64,000 nt of DNA from Pseudomonas plecoglossicida NBRC 103162 = DSM 15088 (GTDB taxonomy: Bacteria > Pseudomonadota > Gammaproteobacteria > Pseudomonadales > Pseudomonadaceae), in assembly GCF_000730665.1 (NCBI RefSeq), contig NZ_BBIV01000007.1, positions 35,061 to 99,060 on the forward strand. The letters run 5' to 3'. Numbering within the stretch: position 1 is the stretch's first letter; every line of letters starts with the position of its first letter. The notes under the pieces are model-generated. The model did not search any database. It worked only from the letters and a program-made list of their open reading frames with translations, and had not been told where the DNA came from. Position numbers and translations under genes: made by a program. Of this stretch, positions 47,985 through 59,074 are shown in pieces.

Positions 47985-48409
47985 GCGGTGCAGCGGGAAA
48001 CTGCTCGGCTATCCCAACCGTTCGATGGGCAACACCGTGCTGACCTGGGAAGGCGTGATCCACCCTGAGGATCATCCACGGGTGAAGGCGCAGTTCCAGG
48101 CGTACATCGATCGGCGCGCCGAGCGTTACCAGGTCGAATACCGTTGCCTTTGCCACGATGGCAGCTATCTCTGGGTCGAAGACCGCGGCTATATCATCGA
48201 CCGTAACGAAGACGGCTCGGTGGCACGCATGCTCGGTGCGCAGCGCAATATCGACGCGGGCAAGCGTGAGGTGGTCGAGTTGCAACAGAGGAATCAGTCG
48301 TTGGAAGCCCTGGTGGCCGAGCCCACCCGCGAACTGTCGTGGGCCAATCAGCAGTTGCACGGCGATGTACCGGGCAAAGGGCGCTGGCAAGGATACGATC
48401 AGCGAGTGA
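47985..48409 (+). pseudogene. PAS-GGDEF diguanylate cyclase remnant
   Basis: From about 47985 the plus strand reads a PAS/PAC domain: GKLLGYPNRSMGN, VIHPEDHPRVKAQFQAYIDR, CLCHDGSYLWVEDRGYIIDR and a linker helix NQSLEALVAEPTRELSWANQ. At about 48352-48362 the reading shifts by one base into CTAMYRAKGAGKDTISE-stop, which is the usual C-terminus of a GGDEF domain. The whole GGDEF core is missing, so the gene has lost its catalytic part. Its 5' end abuts the azlC remnant. Confidence 0.7.
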
Positions 48410-48441
48410 TGCGACCCTTGGTGCTTCGTGCAGGCAGTTCG

Positions 48442-48516
48442 GGCCTCATCGCCGGCAAGCCGGCTCCTACAGGATTTTTGCCATCTCTGTGGAAGCCGGC
48501 TTGCCGGCGATGAGGT
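48442..48516. repeat. REP pair
   Basis: 'ctcatcgccggcaagccggc' and 'gccggcttgccggcgatgag' facing each other, between the cyclase remnant and lpdV. Confidence 0.85.
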
Positions 48517-48538
48517 CGGGGCAGGCAAAAGAGGGCTG

Positions 48539-48573
48539 AAAAAAAGACCCGCGATGCCCTTCAGGCACCGCGA
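48539..48573 (-). terminator. Terminator of the bkd operon
   Basis: On the minus strand cgcggtgcc-tgaag-ggcatcgcg then a T-rich run (gtcttttttt), about 30 bases after the lpdV stop. Confidence 0.8.
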
Positions 48574-48601
48574 GCCAAAATCGGCCACAGCCGCTTCAGT
48601 G

Positions 48602-49981
48602 TCAGATATGCAAAGCGTGTCCCAGCGCGCGTAGTGCTGCTTCCTGTACCGCCTCACCCAGCGTCGGATGGGCATGAATGGTGCCGGCCACATCTTCCAG
48701 CCGCGCGCCCATTTCCAGCGATTGGGCGAAGGCCGTGGACAGCTCGGAAACCGCGACCCCCACCGCCTGCCAGCCCACGATCAAGTGGTTGTCCCGCCGC
48801 GCCACCACCCGCACGAAGCCGCTTTTCGACTCCAGGCTCATGGCCCGTCCATTGGCGGCGAACGGGAACTGCGCAACGATGCAATCCAGGCCTTGCTGGC
48901 TGGCCTGCTCGGGCGTCTGGCCAACCACCACCACTTCGGGGTCGGTGAAGCACACCGCTGCGATGGCGCTCGGCTCGAAGCGCCGCGCCTTGCCGGCAAT
49001 GATTTCCGCGACCATCTCGCCTTGGGCCATGGCCCGGTGGGCCAACATCGGTTCGCCGGCGACGTCGCCGATGGCCCAGACGTTGCGCATGCTGGTCTGG
49101 CAACGCTCATCGATGGCGATGGCGGCGCCGTTCATCTTCAGGTCCAGGCATTCCAGGTTGAAGCCATGGGTGCGCGGCCTGCGGCCAACGGCCACCAGCA
49201 CCTGGTCGGCGTCCAGGCGCAATTGCCTGCCCTGGCCATCGCGGGCCAGCAAACTGCCGTCGGCGTAGCCTTCGACGCTATGCCCCAAGTGCAGGGCGAT
49301 GCCGAGTTTCTTCAACGACTCGGCCACCGGCGCGGTGAGCTCGCTGTCATAGGTCGGCAGGATGCGCTCGCGCGCTTCCACCACGCTGACCTGGGCGCCC
49401 AGCTTGCGGTAGGCGATGCCCAGCTCCAGACCGATGTAGCCACCGCCCACCACTACCAGGTGCTTGGGCAAGGCCTTGGGTGCCAGTGCTTCGGTGGATG
49501 AAATGATCGGTCCGCCCAGCGGCAGCATCGGCAGTTCCACACTGTTCGAGCCGGTGGCCAGCAGCAGGTGTTCGCACTGGATGCGCTGACCGTCGACGTC
49601 GACGTGCTTGCCGTCGAGGATCTTCGCCCAGCCGTGGATGACCTTGACCCCATGCTTTTTCAACAGCGCGGCCACGCCGGTGGTCAGGCGGTCGACGATG
49701 CCGTCTTTCCACGCCACGCTGCGGCCGATGTCCAGGTGCGGCGAGGAGACGCTGATACCCAGTTCGGACTCGCCGCTGTAGCGCGAGGTCTGGTGGAACT
49801 GCTCGGCCACATGGATCAGCGCCTTGGACGGAATGCAGCCGATGTTCAGGCAGGTGCCGCCCAGCGCCTGGCCTTCGACCAGCACGGTGGGGATGCCCAG
49901 TTGCCCGGCACGGATGGCGGCCACGTAGCCGCCGGGGCCGCCGCCGATGATTAGCAGGGTGGTGTCGATTGTCTGGTGCAT
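48602..49981 (-). CDS. lpdV: Dihydrolipoamide dehydrogenase of the branched-chain complex (LPD-Val)
   Basis: A 459-residue flavoprotein disulphide reductase, E3 of the branched-chain keto-acid dehydrogenase. FAD motif [19 protein letters not shown], redox-active pair in [18 protein letters not shown] motif [13 protein letters not shown], and the C-terminal HAHPTLGE with the active-site His-Glu. The ATG 49981 gives 459 residues, the length of the P. putida enzyme; a GTG at 49987 overlaps the bkdB stop and is the alternative. It is last of four minus-strand bkd genes and ends at a terminator. Confidence 0.96.
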   Translation of the reverse strand: MHQTIDTTLLIIGGGPGGYVAAIRAGQLGIPTVLVEGQALGGTCLNIGCIPSKALIHVAEQFHQTSRYSGESELGISVSSPHLDIGRSVAWKDGIVDRLTTGVAALLKKHGVKVIHGWAKILDGKHVDVDGQRIQCEHLLLATGSNSVELPMLPLGGPIISSTEALAPKALPKHLVVVGGGYIGLELGIAYRKLGAQVSVVEARERILPTYDSELTAPVAESLKKLGIALHLGHSVEGYADGSLLARDGQGRQLRLDADQVLVAVGRRPRTHGFNLECLDLKMNGAAIAIDERCQTSMRNVWAIGDVAGEPMLAHRAMAQGEMVAEIIAGKARRFEPSAIAAVCFTDPEVVVVGQTPEQASQQGLDCIVAQFPFAANGRAMSLESKSGFVRVVARRDNHLIVGWQAVGVAVSELSTAFAQSLEMGARLEDVAGTIHAHPTLGEAVQEAALRALGHALHI

Positions 49982-49983
49982 GC

Positions 49984-51258
49984 TCACTCCACGAACAGGC
50001 AGGCGGGTTGTTCAAGCAGGCCACGTACGGCCTGGATGAACAGCGCGGCATCCATGCCATCGACCACCCGGTGGTCGAACGAGCTGGACAGGTTCATCAT
50101 CTTGCGAATCACGATCTGGCCATCGATCACCATCGGCCTCTCGACCATGCGGTTGACACCGACGATCGCCACTTCCGGGGTGTTGACCACCGGCGTGCTG
50201 ACGATGCCGCCCAACGCCCCGAGGCTGGTCAGGGTGATGGTCGAGCCGGACAGCTCCTCGCGGCTGGCCTTGTTGTTGCGCGCGGCATTCGCCAGGCGGG
50301 AAATCTCGCCGGCGTTGCCCCACAGGCTGCCGGCTTCGGCATGGCGCAGCACCGGCACCATCAGGCCGTTGTCACCCTGGGTGGCGATACCCACGTGCAC
50401 CGCGCCGTGGCGGGTGATGACCTGGGCTTCGTCGTCATAGGTGGCGTTGATCTGCGGGAAGTCGCGCAAGGCAACGACCAGGGCGCGCACCAGGAACGGC
50501 AGCAGGGTCAGTTTGCCGCGGCTGTCGCCGTGCTTGCTGTTGAGCTGCTGGCGCAGGGCTTCGAGTGCAGTGACGTCGATTTCCTCGACATAACTGAAGT
50601 GCGCCACGCGGCGCTTGGCATCCTGCATGCGCTGGGCGATCTTGCGGCGCAGGCCGATCACCTGCACCTGCTCGCTGTCGGTACGCTTGGCGTAGCCGCT
50701 CGGTGCCTGGCCCGCCGCGCTCTGCGGCTTGCTCATGAAGGCGTCGAGGTCTTCGTGCAGAATCCGCCCGGCCGGGCCGCTGCCATGCACGTAGCGCAGT
50801 TCGATACCGGCATCCAGGGCGCGCTTGCGCACGGCCGGGGAGGCCAGTGGTTTCTCGTTGGCCTGGCGCGGCACGATCGGCGCGGCGGCGTACGCAGTCG
50901 TACTCGGCTGGCTGGCCACCGGTTGCGTTTCGACGCGCGGTTGCGGCTTGGCGGCGACCGGGGCGGCCTGCGGCTCCACCGGTTTGGCCTGCGGCACATC
51001 CACATGGTTGCCGCTGCCTTCCACCTCGATACGGATCAGCTCGCTGCCGACCGCCATCACTTCGCCTGGCTGGCCACCCAGGGCCAGCACCTTGCCGCTG
51101 ACCGGCGAAGGGATCTCAACCGTGGCCTTGTCGGTCATGACATCGGCCACCACCTGGTCCTCGGCGATCATATCGCCGACCTTGACGAACCACTCCACCA
51201 GCTCGACCTGCGCGATGCCTTCGCCAATGTCCGGCATCTTGATGACGTGCGTGCCCAT
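49984..51258 (-). CDS. bkdB: Branched-chain keto-acid dehydrogenase E2 (lipoamide acyltransferase)
   Basis: A 424-residue E2. The lipoyl domain (1-~80) has the lipoylated Lys in [15 protein letters not shown] Pro/Ala-rich linker leads to the peripheral subunit-binding domain (~137-172; [20 protein letters not shown]). The catalytic domain (~195-424) has the active-site HRxxDG as [14 protein letters not shown]. It transfers branched acyl groups to CoA and forms the complex core. Its ATG is directly next to the bkdA2 stop, and its own stop overlaps a potential start of lpdV. Confidence 0.96.
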   Translation of the reverse strand: MGTHVIKMPDIGEGIAQVELVEWFVKVGDMIAEDQVVADVMTDKATVEIPSPVSGKVLALGGQPGEVMAVGSELIRIEVEGSGNHVDVPQAKPVEPQAAPVAAKPQPRVETQPVASQPSTTAYAAAPIVPRQANEKPLASPAVRKRALDAGIELRYVHGSGPAGRILHEDLDAFMSKPQSAAGQAPSGYAKRTDSEQVQVIGLRRKIAQRMQDAKRRVAHFSYVEEIDVTALEALRQQLNSKHGDSRGKLTLLPFLVRALVVALRDFPQINATYDDEAQVITRHGAVHVGIATQGDNGLMVPVLRHAEAGSLWGNAGEISRLANAARNNKASREELSGSTITLTSLGALGGIVSTPVVNTPEVAIVGVNRMVERPMVIDGQIVIRKMMNLSSSFDHRVVDGMDAALFIQAVRGLLEQPACLFVE

Positions 51259-52317
51259 TCAGACCTCCATGACCCGTTTCAATGCCGCACCTACCCGCGA
51301 TGGGCCTGGGAAGTACGCCCATTCCTGTGCATGCGGGTAAGGGGTGTCCCAGCCGGTGACGCGCTCGATCGGTGCTTCGAGGTGATGGAAGCAATGCTCC
51401 TGCACCAGCGACACCAGTTCGGCACCGAAACCGCAGGTGCGGGTGGCCTCATGGACCACGACGCAGCGGCCGGTCTTCTTCACCGACTCGACGATGGTTT
51501 CCAGGTCAAGCGGCCACAGGCTGCGCAGGTCGATGACTTCGGCATCGACGCCGGTTTCCTCGGCGGCCACCTGGGCCACGTAGACCGTGGTGCCGTAGGT
51601 CAGCACGGTGACGTCATTGCCGGGGCGGGTAATTGCCGCCTTGTCCAGCGGCACGGTGTAGTAGCCGTCCGGTACCGCGCTCTGCGGGTGCTTGGACCAC
51701 GGTGTGACGGGGCGGTCGTGGTGGCCATCGAACGGGCCGTTGTACAGGCGCTTGGGCTCCAGGAAGATCACCGGGTCGTCGCATTCGATCGAGGCGATCA
51801 GCAGGCCCTTGGCGTCATACGGGTTGGACGGCATCACCGTGCGCAAGCCGCACACCTGGGTGAACATCGCCTCAGGGCTCTGGCTGTGGGTCTGGCCGCC
51901 ATAGATGCCGCCACCGCAGGGCATGCGCAGGGTCAGCGGAGAGATGAACTCGCCGGCCGAGCGATAGCGCAGGCGCGCCATCTCCGAGACGATCTGGTCG
52001 GAGGCCGGGTAGAAGTAGTCGGCGAACTGGATCTCCACCACCGGCCGCAGGCCATAGGCGCCCATGCCCACCGCGGTACCGACGATGCCGCTCTCGGAGA
52101 TCGGCGCGTCGAACACCCGCGATTTGCCGTACTTGTTCTGCAAGCCTTCGGTGCAGCGGAACACGCCGCCGAAGTAGCCGACGTCCTGGCCGTAGATCAC
52201 CACATCGTCGTCGCGCTCGAGCATCACATCCATGGCCGAGCGCAGGGCCTGGATCATGGTCATGGTGGTGGTTGCCATGGCGGTTTCCGGTTTGATGCTG
52301 TTGTTGTGGTCGTTCAT
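51259..52317 (-). CDS. bkdA2: Branched-chain keto-acid dehydrogenase E1 beta subunit
   Basis: A 352-residue transketolase-like beta subunit. ERDDDVVIYGQDVGYFGGVF is the N-terminal TPP-facing block, GVFRCTEGLQNKYG follows, and the C-terminal domain holds TRTCGFGAELVSLVQEH. It forms the alpha2-beta2 E1 that decarboxylates the 2-keto acids of valine, leucine and isoleucine. The stop of bkdA1 is separated from this start by one base. The start MNDHNNSIKPETAMA leaves a short leader before the conserved MTMIQALRSAMD, so the later Met (MATTTMTM) could also be used. Confidence 0.95.
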   Translation of the reverse strand: MNDHNNSIKPETAMATTTMTMIQALRSAMDVMLERDDDVVIYGQDVGYFGGVFRCTEGLQNKYGKSRVFDAPISESGIVGTAVGMGAYGLRPVVEIQFADYFYPASDQIVSEMARLRYRSAGEFISPLTLRMPCGGGIYGGQTHSQSPEAMFTQVCGLRTVMPSNPYDAKGLLIASIECDDPVIFLEPKRLYNGPFDGHHDRPVTPWSKHPQSAVPDGYYTVPLDKAAITRPGNDVTVLTYGTTVYVAQVAAEETGVDAEVIDLRSLWPLDLETIVESVKKTGRCVVVHEATRTCGFGAELVSLVQEHCFHHLEAPIERVTGWDTPYPHAQEWAYFPGPSRVGAALKRVMEV

Positions 52318-52318
52318 C

Positions 52319-53629
<1,311 letters not shown>

Positions 53630-53748
53630 TCAGCGTCAATTACATAGTAGAGACAGACCGGGAGAATTTTTCTCTCAAGTTGATTGCCTTTGGCGCGCAC
53701 TGAAGATAAACATTCTGAATAAACACAAAAAACCGGTGAATTTGTCTC

Positions 53749-54234
53749 ATGCGCAAACTCGATCGTACCGATATCGGCATCCTCAACAGCCTGCAGGACA
53801 ACGCCCGCATCACCAACGCGGAGCTGGCGCGTTCGGTCAACCTGTCGCCCACGCCCTGTTTCAACCGGGTCAAGGCCATGGAGGAACTGGGCGTGATTCG
53901 CCAGCAGGTGACCCTGCTCTCGCCTGAAGTGCTGGGGCTGGATGTCAATGTGTTCATCCATGTCAGCCTGGAGAAGCAGGTGGAGCAGGCGCTGCACCGC
54001 TTCGAGGAAGAGATTGCCGAGCGGCCCGAGGTGATGGAGTGCTACCTGATGACGGGGGACCCGGACTACCTGTTGCGCGTGCTGTTGCCGAGCATTCAGG
54101 CGCTGGAGCGGTTTCTCGATTACCTGACGCGGTTGCCGGGGGTGGCCAATATCCGTTCGAGCTTTGCCTTGAAACAGGTGCGGTACAAGACGGCGTTGCC
54201 GTTGCCTTCGAATGGGATGACTTTGCGGGAATAG
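53749..54234 (+). CDS. bkdR: BkdR, Lrp-family activator of the bkd operon
   Basis: A 161-residue Lrp/AsnC protein. The helix-turn-helix is at ~20-45 ([20 protein letters not shown]) and the RAM ligand domain at ~65-145, with [20 protein letters not shown]. BkdR of P. putida is an Lrp homologue that activates bkd when branched-chain amino acids are present and binds the region between the two genes. That A/T-rich intergenic stretch is 53552-53748. Confidence 0.94.
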   Translation: MRKLDRTDIGILNSLQDNARITNAELARSVNLSPTPCFNRVKAMEELGVIRQQVTLLSPEVLGLDVNVFIHVSLEKQVEQALHRFEEEIAERPEVMECYLMTGDPDYLLRVLLPSIQALERFLDYLTRLPGVANIRSSFALKQVRYKTALPLPSNGMTLRE

Positions 54235-54247
54235 GTGTCGTGGTTGC

Positions 54248-54282
54248 TGGCCTCATCGCCGGCTTGCCGGCGATGAGGCCAG
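54248..54282. repeat. REP palindrome
   Basis: 'ctggcctcatcgccggcttg' with the mirrored 'ccggcgatgaggccag' directly after bkdR; arms are perfect. Confidence 0.87.
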
Positions 54283-54352
54283 TGAGCTGCTTGATATTTT
54301 AAACACCCCCAGCCTATGTTGTTGCCAGCCGATAACAACAAGGACAAGCGTC

Positions 54353-55696
54353 ATGACCACCGCCGCCCCACGATCCCTTGCCGATCACCTCAAGGGTATC
54401 GACCAGATCGAATGCGTCACCCCCGACCTCAATGGCGTGCCCCGTGGCAAGGTAATGACTGCCGAAGGCTTCCTCGAAGGCCGCCGTCTGCAGATGGCGC
54501 GCGGCGTGTTGCTGCAATGCATCATGGGCGGCTATCCGCCGGCGCGCTTCTACGGCAGCGATGATGGTGACCTGGCCCTGGTGGCAGAGCCTGCGCAAAT
54601 CCACCGACTGCCGTGGAACGAGCAAGGGCTGGCCCTGGCCATCTGTGATGCCGTCGAGCTCGATGGCAGTCCTTCGGCATTATCCACCCGTGGCCAGCTC
54701 AAGGCCGTGATCGCCCGGTATGCGGCCCTTGGCCTGGCGCCGGTGGTGGCGACGGAGCTGGAGTTCTTTGTCTTCGCACCCAACAGCGACCCGCACCAGC
54801 CGTTCCAGCCGCCTCTGGGCAAGGACGGGCGCCGCGAGCTCGGCCACTCGGCCTTCAGTGTCAGCTCCAACAGCGGCCTGCGACCGTTCTTCCAGGAGGT
54901 TTACCAGTGCATGGCGGCACTCGGCCTGCCGCGCGATACCTTCATGCACGAGATGGGCGTCAGCCAGTTCGAGATCAACCTGCTGCACGGTGACCCGCTG
55001 CTGCTGGCCGACCAGGCGTTCCTGTTCAAGCACCTGCTCAAGGAAGTGGCGCTCAAGCATGGCCTGATCGTGGTATGCATGGCCAAACCGCTGGCGCACA
55101 CGCCGGGCAGCTCCATGCACATCCACCAGAGCCTGGTCGATATCGCCAGCGGGCAAAACGTGTTCAACGACGAACAAGGGCAGGCGACCGACACCTTCCA
55201 TCACTTCATCGGCGGCCTGCAGGCGTGCCTGGCCGATTTCACCGCGCTGTTCGCCCCCAACGTCAATTCGTATCAGCGCCTGTGCCACCCCTACGCCTCG
55301 CCGAATAATGCCTGCTGGTCGCACGACAACCGTGCCGCCGGGCTGCGCATACCCGCCAGTGCCCCGGCGGCAAGGCGTGTGGAAAACCGCTTGCCGGGTG
55401 CCGACGCCAACCCTTACCTGGCGATCGCCGCCAGCCTGGCTGCCGGCCTGCACGGCATCGAGCAGCGCCTGCAACCCGCGCCAGCCATCCAGGGCGAGTT
55501 CGAGGTGCCCGAACCACTGAGCCTGCCCTGCACCTTGCACGCCGCGCTGGAGCGCCTGAAGCGCAGTGCCCTGGCCAGGCAATTGTTCGGCAGCGAGTTC
55601 ATCGATGGCTACGTGGCCAGCAAGACCCTGGAGCTGTCTGATTTCTTCGACGAGATCACGCCTTGGGAGCGGCGGGTACTGGCGGCGCAGGCCTGA
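54353..55696 (+). CDS. Glutamine synthetase-family ligase (PuuA/SpuI-type)
   Basis: A 447-residue class-I glutamine synthetase fold protein. ATELEFFVFAP carries the metal-binding Glu, the ATP site pieces are HTPGSSMHIHQSL and the GADANPYLAIAASLAAG segment near 350. The pattern fits gamma-glutamylpolyamine synthetases (PuuA in E. coli, SpuI/PauA in Pseudomonas), not ammonia-assimilating GlnA; for example, the adenylylation loop of GlnA is missing. The substrate (putrescine, another polyamine or an ethanolamine-like amine) cannot be told. The following MFS gene on the same strand may or may not belong to it. Confidence 0.85.
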   Translation: MTTAAPRSLADHLKGIDQIECVTPDLNGVPRGKVMTAEGFLEGRRLQMARGVLLQCIMGGYPPARFYGSDDGDLALVAEPAQIHRLPWNEQGLALAICDAVELDGSPSALSTRGQLKAVIARYAALGLAPVVATELEFFVFAPNSDPHQPFQPPLGKDGRRELGHSAFSVSSNSGLRPFFQEVYQCMAALGLPRDTFMHEMGVSQFEINLLHGDPLLLADQAFLFKHLLKEVALKHGLIVVCMAKPLAHTPGSSMHIHQSLVDIASGQNVFNDEQGQATDTFHHFIGGLQACLADFTALFAPNVNSYQRLCHPYASPNNACWSHDNRAAGLRIPASAPAARRVENRLPGADANPYLAIAASLAAGLHGIEQRLQPAPAIQGEFEVPEPLSLPCTLHAALERLKRSALARQLFGSEFIDGYVASKTLELSDFFDEITPWERRVLAAQA

Positions 55697-55823
55697 TCGC
55701 GACACGAGCGCCACTGGACACGCCTCAGGCCAAGTATTTCAGCGCAGGGGGCCTGCGCCGCGGCGCATTTGCTCTTATGCTTGCCAGGTCAACGCCACCT
55801 GACCAGGGAGTTCGAGGGGAAGT

Positions 55824-57170
55824 ATGCGAAACATCTGGAAGCCCTTTCAGTCGCTGTATTTCGCTGCCTTGATGATGCTGATCGGCTCGGGCCTGCTCAG
55901 TACCTACCTGGCACTGCGCCTGGCGGCCGACCACGTCGACAGCTTGTGGGTCGGTGCGCTGATGGCGGCCAACTACTTCGGCCTCGCCGTGGGCGGCAAG
56001 GTCGGTCACCGGCTCATCGGCCGGGTAGGGCACATCCGCGCCTATGCCACCTGCGCCGGCATCGTCGGCGCCGCAGTGCTTGGCCATGGCTTGACCAGCT
56101 GGCTGCCGGCCTGGGTCGGGCTGCGGATGATCGTCGGCCTGGGGATGATGTGCCAGTACATGGTCATCGAGAGCTGGCTGAACGAGCAGGCCGATGCCAA
56201 GCACCGGGGCGCAGTGTTCAGCGGCTACATGATCGCCTCCTACCTGGGGCTGGTGCTCGGCCAACTGATCCTGGTGGTGCATCCACAGCTTGGCCCTGAG
56301 TTGCTGATGCTGGTCGCGATGTGCTTCGCCCTGTGCCTGGTGCCGGTGGCGATGACCCGGCGCATCCACCCGGCCCCCCTGCGCCCGGCGCCCATGGAAC
56401 CGAAGTTTTTCATCAAGCGGGTGCCGCAGTCGCTCAGCACGGTGCTGGGCTCGGGGTTGATCGTCGGCTCGTTCTACGGCCTGGCGCCGCTGTATGCCTC
56501 AAGCCAAGGGCTGAGCACCGAGCAGATCGGTCTGTTCATGGGCTGCTGTATCTTCGCTGGCCTTGTGGTGCAGTGGCCGCTGGGCTGGCTGTCGGATCGC
56601 TACGATCGGGCCGTGCTGATCCGCAGCGTGGCGGGGGGCCTGGCACTGGCCTCGGCACCGCTGGCGTTCTTGCCCAGCGTGCCGCTGGAGCTGCTGTTCG
56701 GCATTGGCTTTCTGATTTCCTTGTTGCAGTTCTGCCTGTATCCGTTGGCGGTGGCGTTTTCCAATGACCATGTGGAAAGCGAGCGGCGGGTTTCGCTGAC
56801 GGCCATGCTGCTGGTGACCTATGGCGTGGGCGCCTGTATCGGGCCACTGGCGGCGGGGGTGCTGATGAAGATGCTAGGGGCGCAGATGCTCTATGCCTTC
56901 TTCGCGTTCTTCGCTCTGGTGCTGGTATGGCGTATCCGGCCGAAGGCGGTTACCGGGCTGCACCAGGTGCAGGATGCGCCACTGGGCCACGTGGCGATGC
57001 CGGCGGCGGGTTCGCCGTTGTCGGCTGCGCTCGACCCACGGGTGGACGAGCAGACCGTGCAGGATGTGATGCAGACGCCGGTGGCGGCCGAGGATACCGA
57101 GGTGGAAGAGAAGGCCGCGCCGGAGGAGGACGCAGAGGCTGCGGATTCGGTCGAGATGAACAGGAACTAG
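55824..57170 (+). CDS. MFS transporter (YcaD-like)
   Basis: A 448-residue protein with 12 membrane spans in residues 1-~375. The N-terminal MRNIWKPFQSLYFAALMMLIG and VIESWLNEQADAKHRG are typical of the YcaD-like MFS group; WLSDRYDRAVLIRSVAGG is the second-half signature. The last ~75 residues are a hydrophilic, acidic tail (EDTEVEEKAAPEEDAEAAD), unusual for MFS proteins and probably cytosolic. The substrate is unknown. It starts 127 bases after the PuuA-like gene. Confidence 0.88.
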   Translation: MRNIWKPFQSLYFAALMMLIGSGLLSTYLALRLAADHVDSLWVGALMAANYFGLAVGGKVGHRLIGRVGHIRAYATCAGIVGAAVLGHGLTSWLPAWVGLRMIVGLGMMCQYMVIESWLNEQADAKHRGAVFSGYMIASYLGLVLGQLILVVHPQLGPELLMLVAMCFALCLVPVAMTRRIHPAPLRPAPMEPKFFIKRVPQSLSTVLGSGLIVGSFYGLAPLYASSQGLSTEQIGLFMGCCIFAGLVVQWPLGWLSDRYDRAVLIRSVAGGLALASAPLAFLPSVPLELLFGIGFLISLLQFCLYPLAVAFSNDHVESERRVSLTAMLLVTYGVGACIGPLAAGVLMKMLGAQMLYAFFAFFALVLVWRIRPKAVTGLHQVQDAPLGHVAMPAAGSPLSAALDPRVDEQTVQDVMQTPVAAEDTEVEEKAAPEEDAEAADSVEMNRN

Positions 57171-57181
57171 GTTGCCTGCAC

Positions 57182-57215
57182 CGGCCCTGTTGCCGGCTTG
57201 CCGGCGATAGGGCCA
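57182..57215. repeat. REP element
   Basis: 'ttgccggcttgccggcgata' flanked by ggccc/gggcc, between the convergent MFS and ycgR genes. A short hairpin aacgccaccca/tgggtggcgtt at 57232-57254 follows and could terminate ycgR. Confidence 0.83.
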
Positions 57216-57273
57216 GCACTGGCACAACAAAAAACGCCACCCAATGGGTGGCGTTGTTGCACTCGGCAGGCGA

Positions 57274-58017
57274 TCAATAGTCGTCTTTGTCGAACCGCCG
57301 CGCTTCACGCTGCAGCTGGTACACGAAGCTCTCGATCTTGCGCTGGGCCTGGCCACTGAGGTTGTGGAAGCGCACGCCGGCGAAGGTGGTATTGATCCGC
57401 TCTTCGTAATGCAGGTGGCGCAGTTCCACCATGCAATCCACCAGCCCCAGAGGGTTGCCCGCCTTGAAGCGCTCGTACACCTGGCCCAGTTGCAGGCGCT
57501 CTTCGACATTGCCCTCGAAGCGCAGCTTGCAACCGGTGGCCGAGATGTCCAGCAGCTTGCCGCGCAGGGCACCATTGCCCTTGAGGTGGCTGCCGTCGAG
57601 GATGATGTCCACCAGTTGCGACAGTTTCAGCGCGGCGCGGAAGGCATTGCGGCGCTGGTGATAGGTCATTTCTTCCGGCATGGCACCGCGGTAGGAGCGG
57701 TGGCCGTCGACCTCGGTGATCCTCAGCGAGTGATTGCATTCCCAGGCGATACGCACGCCATCATGGAAGCCCTCGACGCGGAACGCTTCACCGTTCTCGA
57801 TGAACTTCTCGCCGTCGCGCGGGATCATTTCGTCCAGTGCCAGGGTATTGCTCTCGCGGTCCACGTGCACCACATAGCTCTGGAACCGCTGGCTACGCTC
57901 GTGGAAGGTGATGATCAAGGGATCATGGCTGTCCTGCAGCTGGCGCAGGTTGGCGGTGATCTCCAGAGGAGTGTTCAGCACCTTTGGCGGCTGCGGGGCA
58001 TCGGTTTCATTGAACAC
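57274..58017 (-). CDS. ycgR: Flagellar brake protein YcgR (PilZ)
   Basis: A 247-residue two-domain protein. The N-terminal YcgR_2/PilZN domain spans ~15-120. The PilZ domain (~125-240) has the c-di-GMP motif as [10 protein letters not shown] (RxxxR) and [11 protein letters not shown] (DxSxxG), and ends [17 protein letters not shown]. On binding c-di-GMP, YcgR slows the flagellar motor. It is the last of a minus-strand run after flgM-flgN, with 80 bases between flgN and its start; the grouping with flagellar genes supports the call. Confidence 0.93.
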   Translation of the reverse strand: MFNETDAPQPPKVLNTPLEITANLRQLQDSHDPLIITFHERSQRFQSYVVHVDRESNTLALDEMIPRDGEKFIENGEAFRVEGFHDGVRIAWECNHSLRITEVDGHRSYRGAMPEEMTYHQRRNAFRAALKLSQLVDIILDGSHLKGNGALRGKLLDISATGCKLRFEGNVEERLQLGQVYERFKAGNPLGLVDCMVELRHLHYEERINTTFAGVRFHNLSGQAQRKIESFVYQLQREARRFDKDDY

Positions 58018-58097
58018 GGGTTATCAATCTCCAGGCAAAAACGGCACACGCAAGTAATGGCATTTTGCCAGTATGTTCCGTGCCTTGATAGAAATAA

Positions 58098-58565
58098 TCA
58101 CACTTGGCTGAGCGCCCGGGGCTTGGCCAGTGGCGAAGTGGCGCCGCGGCTGTCGTAGAGAGATGGAGAATCGCCGCCCATGAGGATTCTGACCTGGTTG
58201 GCCGTGACGTGCTGCTGTACCTGGATGATCCGGCCATTGGTCTCGTTGACCTTCTGGCAGGTGTCCATCAGCTGCGTGAGCACGTTCAGCTGCTGCATGA
58301 TCACTTCGCCGTTGGGCGACTGCGCGGCCACTGCCTGCACCCCGGCACGATCCGCGCTGAGGCCGAGGCTGGTGAGCAGGTTGTTGCGGCGCAAGCCTTG
58401 CTGTTCGAGCAGGACGATCAGCGATTGCTTGCGCGCGAGGATACCCTCCAGCGGCGCGAGGTCACGACTGTGCAGGGCCACGGCCTCGTTTTGCAGGAGG
58501 TCGAGCAGTTCCTGGGTCGGGGCGATGTCGTCTTCGATCAGTTGCAGCAAAGTGATGTCGTGCAT
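58098..58565 (-). CDS. flgN: Flagellar export chaperone FlgN
   Basis: A 155-residue, mostly helical protein. MHDITLLQLIEDDIAPTQELL and LLEQQGLRRNNLLTSLGL are typical of FlgN, which carries the hook-filament junction proteins FlgK and FlgL to the export gate. LMDTCQKVNETNGRIIQVQQ is the conserved C-terminal helix. It lies 49 bases after flgM and is probably transcribed with it from the FliA promoter. Confidence 0.92.
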   Translation of the reverse strand: MHDITLLQLIEDDIAPTQELLDLLQNEAVALHSRDLAPLEGILARKQSLIVLLEQQGLRRNNLLTSLGLSADRAGVQAVAAQSPNGEVIMQQLNVLTQLMDTCQKVNETNGRIIQVQQHVTANQVRILMGGDSPSLYDSRGATSPLAKPRALSQV

Positions 58566-58614
58566 GGCTAACTCTTGGCTTTTCTAGCGTCCGTGAAGTC
58601 AGCGCGCCGAACGG

Positions 58615-58923
58615 TCAGCGCTGAGCTTCGAAATCGAGCAGTTTGCTGGCGACCCGGCCGGCATCGACCTGGTAGCTGCCATCGGCGATCGCCTGCTTCA
58701 ACTGCGCCACGCGGGCACTGTCGACAACGGGCTGGTCGCGCAGCTTGTCGTTGATCTTCTGCAACTGCTGTGCCTCCTGGCTGAGGTGTACCGCCTCTCC
58801 GCTGGCGCTTTTCGTCGCCTCTGCAGGCGCGCCGGCCTTTTCGGCGCTGCTCGGGGCGGCCGTGCCGCGAACGCCGCCGGTGACCGACGGAGAGTTATTC
58901 AAACGACTGAAGTCGATGACCAT
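58615..58923 (-). CDS. flgM: Anti-sigma28 factor FlgM
   Basis: A 102-residue protein. The N-terminal half ([19 protein letters not shown]) is disordered and Ala/Ser-rich, needed for export. The C-terminal half binds Fli[38 protein letters not shown] and ASKLLDFE. FlgM holds FliA until the hook is finished and is then secreted. A FliA promoter lies 37 bases before its start, a feedback loop known from other bacteria. Confidence 0.94.
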   Translation of the reverse strand: MVIDFSRLNNSPSVTGGVRGTAAPSSAEKAGAPAEATKSASGEAVHLSQEAQQLQKINDKLRDQPVVDSARVAQLKQAIADGSYQVDAGRVASKLLDFEAQR

Positions 58924-58959
58924 GATCAGAAACCTCTGGGTAATTGGACGCTTGCCTTG

Positions 58960-58986
58960 TTTTCGGCCAACCCGAAAGAAACTTTA
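58960..58986 (-). promoter_or_regulatory. FliA (sigma28) promoter of flgMN
   Basis: On the minus strand taaa (58986-58983), a 15-base spacer and gccgaaaa (58967-58960). It matches TAAA-N15-GCCGATAA except for one base. It drives flgM, and likely flgN and ycgR. Confidence 0.85.
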
Positions 58987-59074
58987 GGCACAAATGCTCA
59001 GCCGCCTGTCGGCAAGCCCGCGAACCCGTTTCCGCCACAGTTTAGAAAAACCTCCCGCGCACCGCCAGCGTAAT

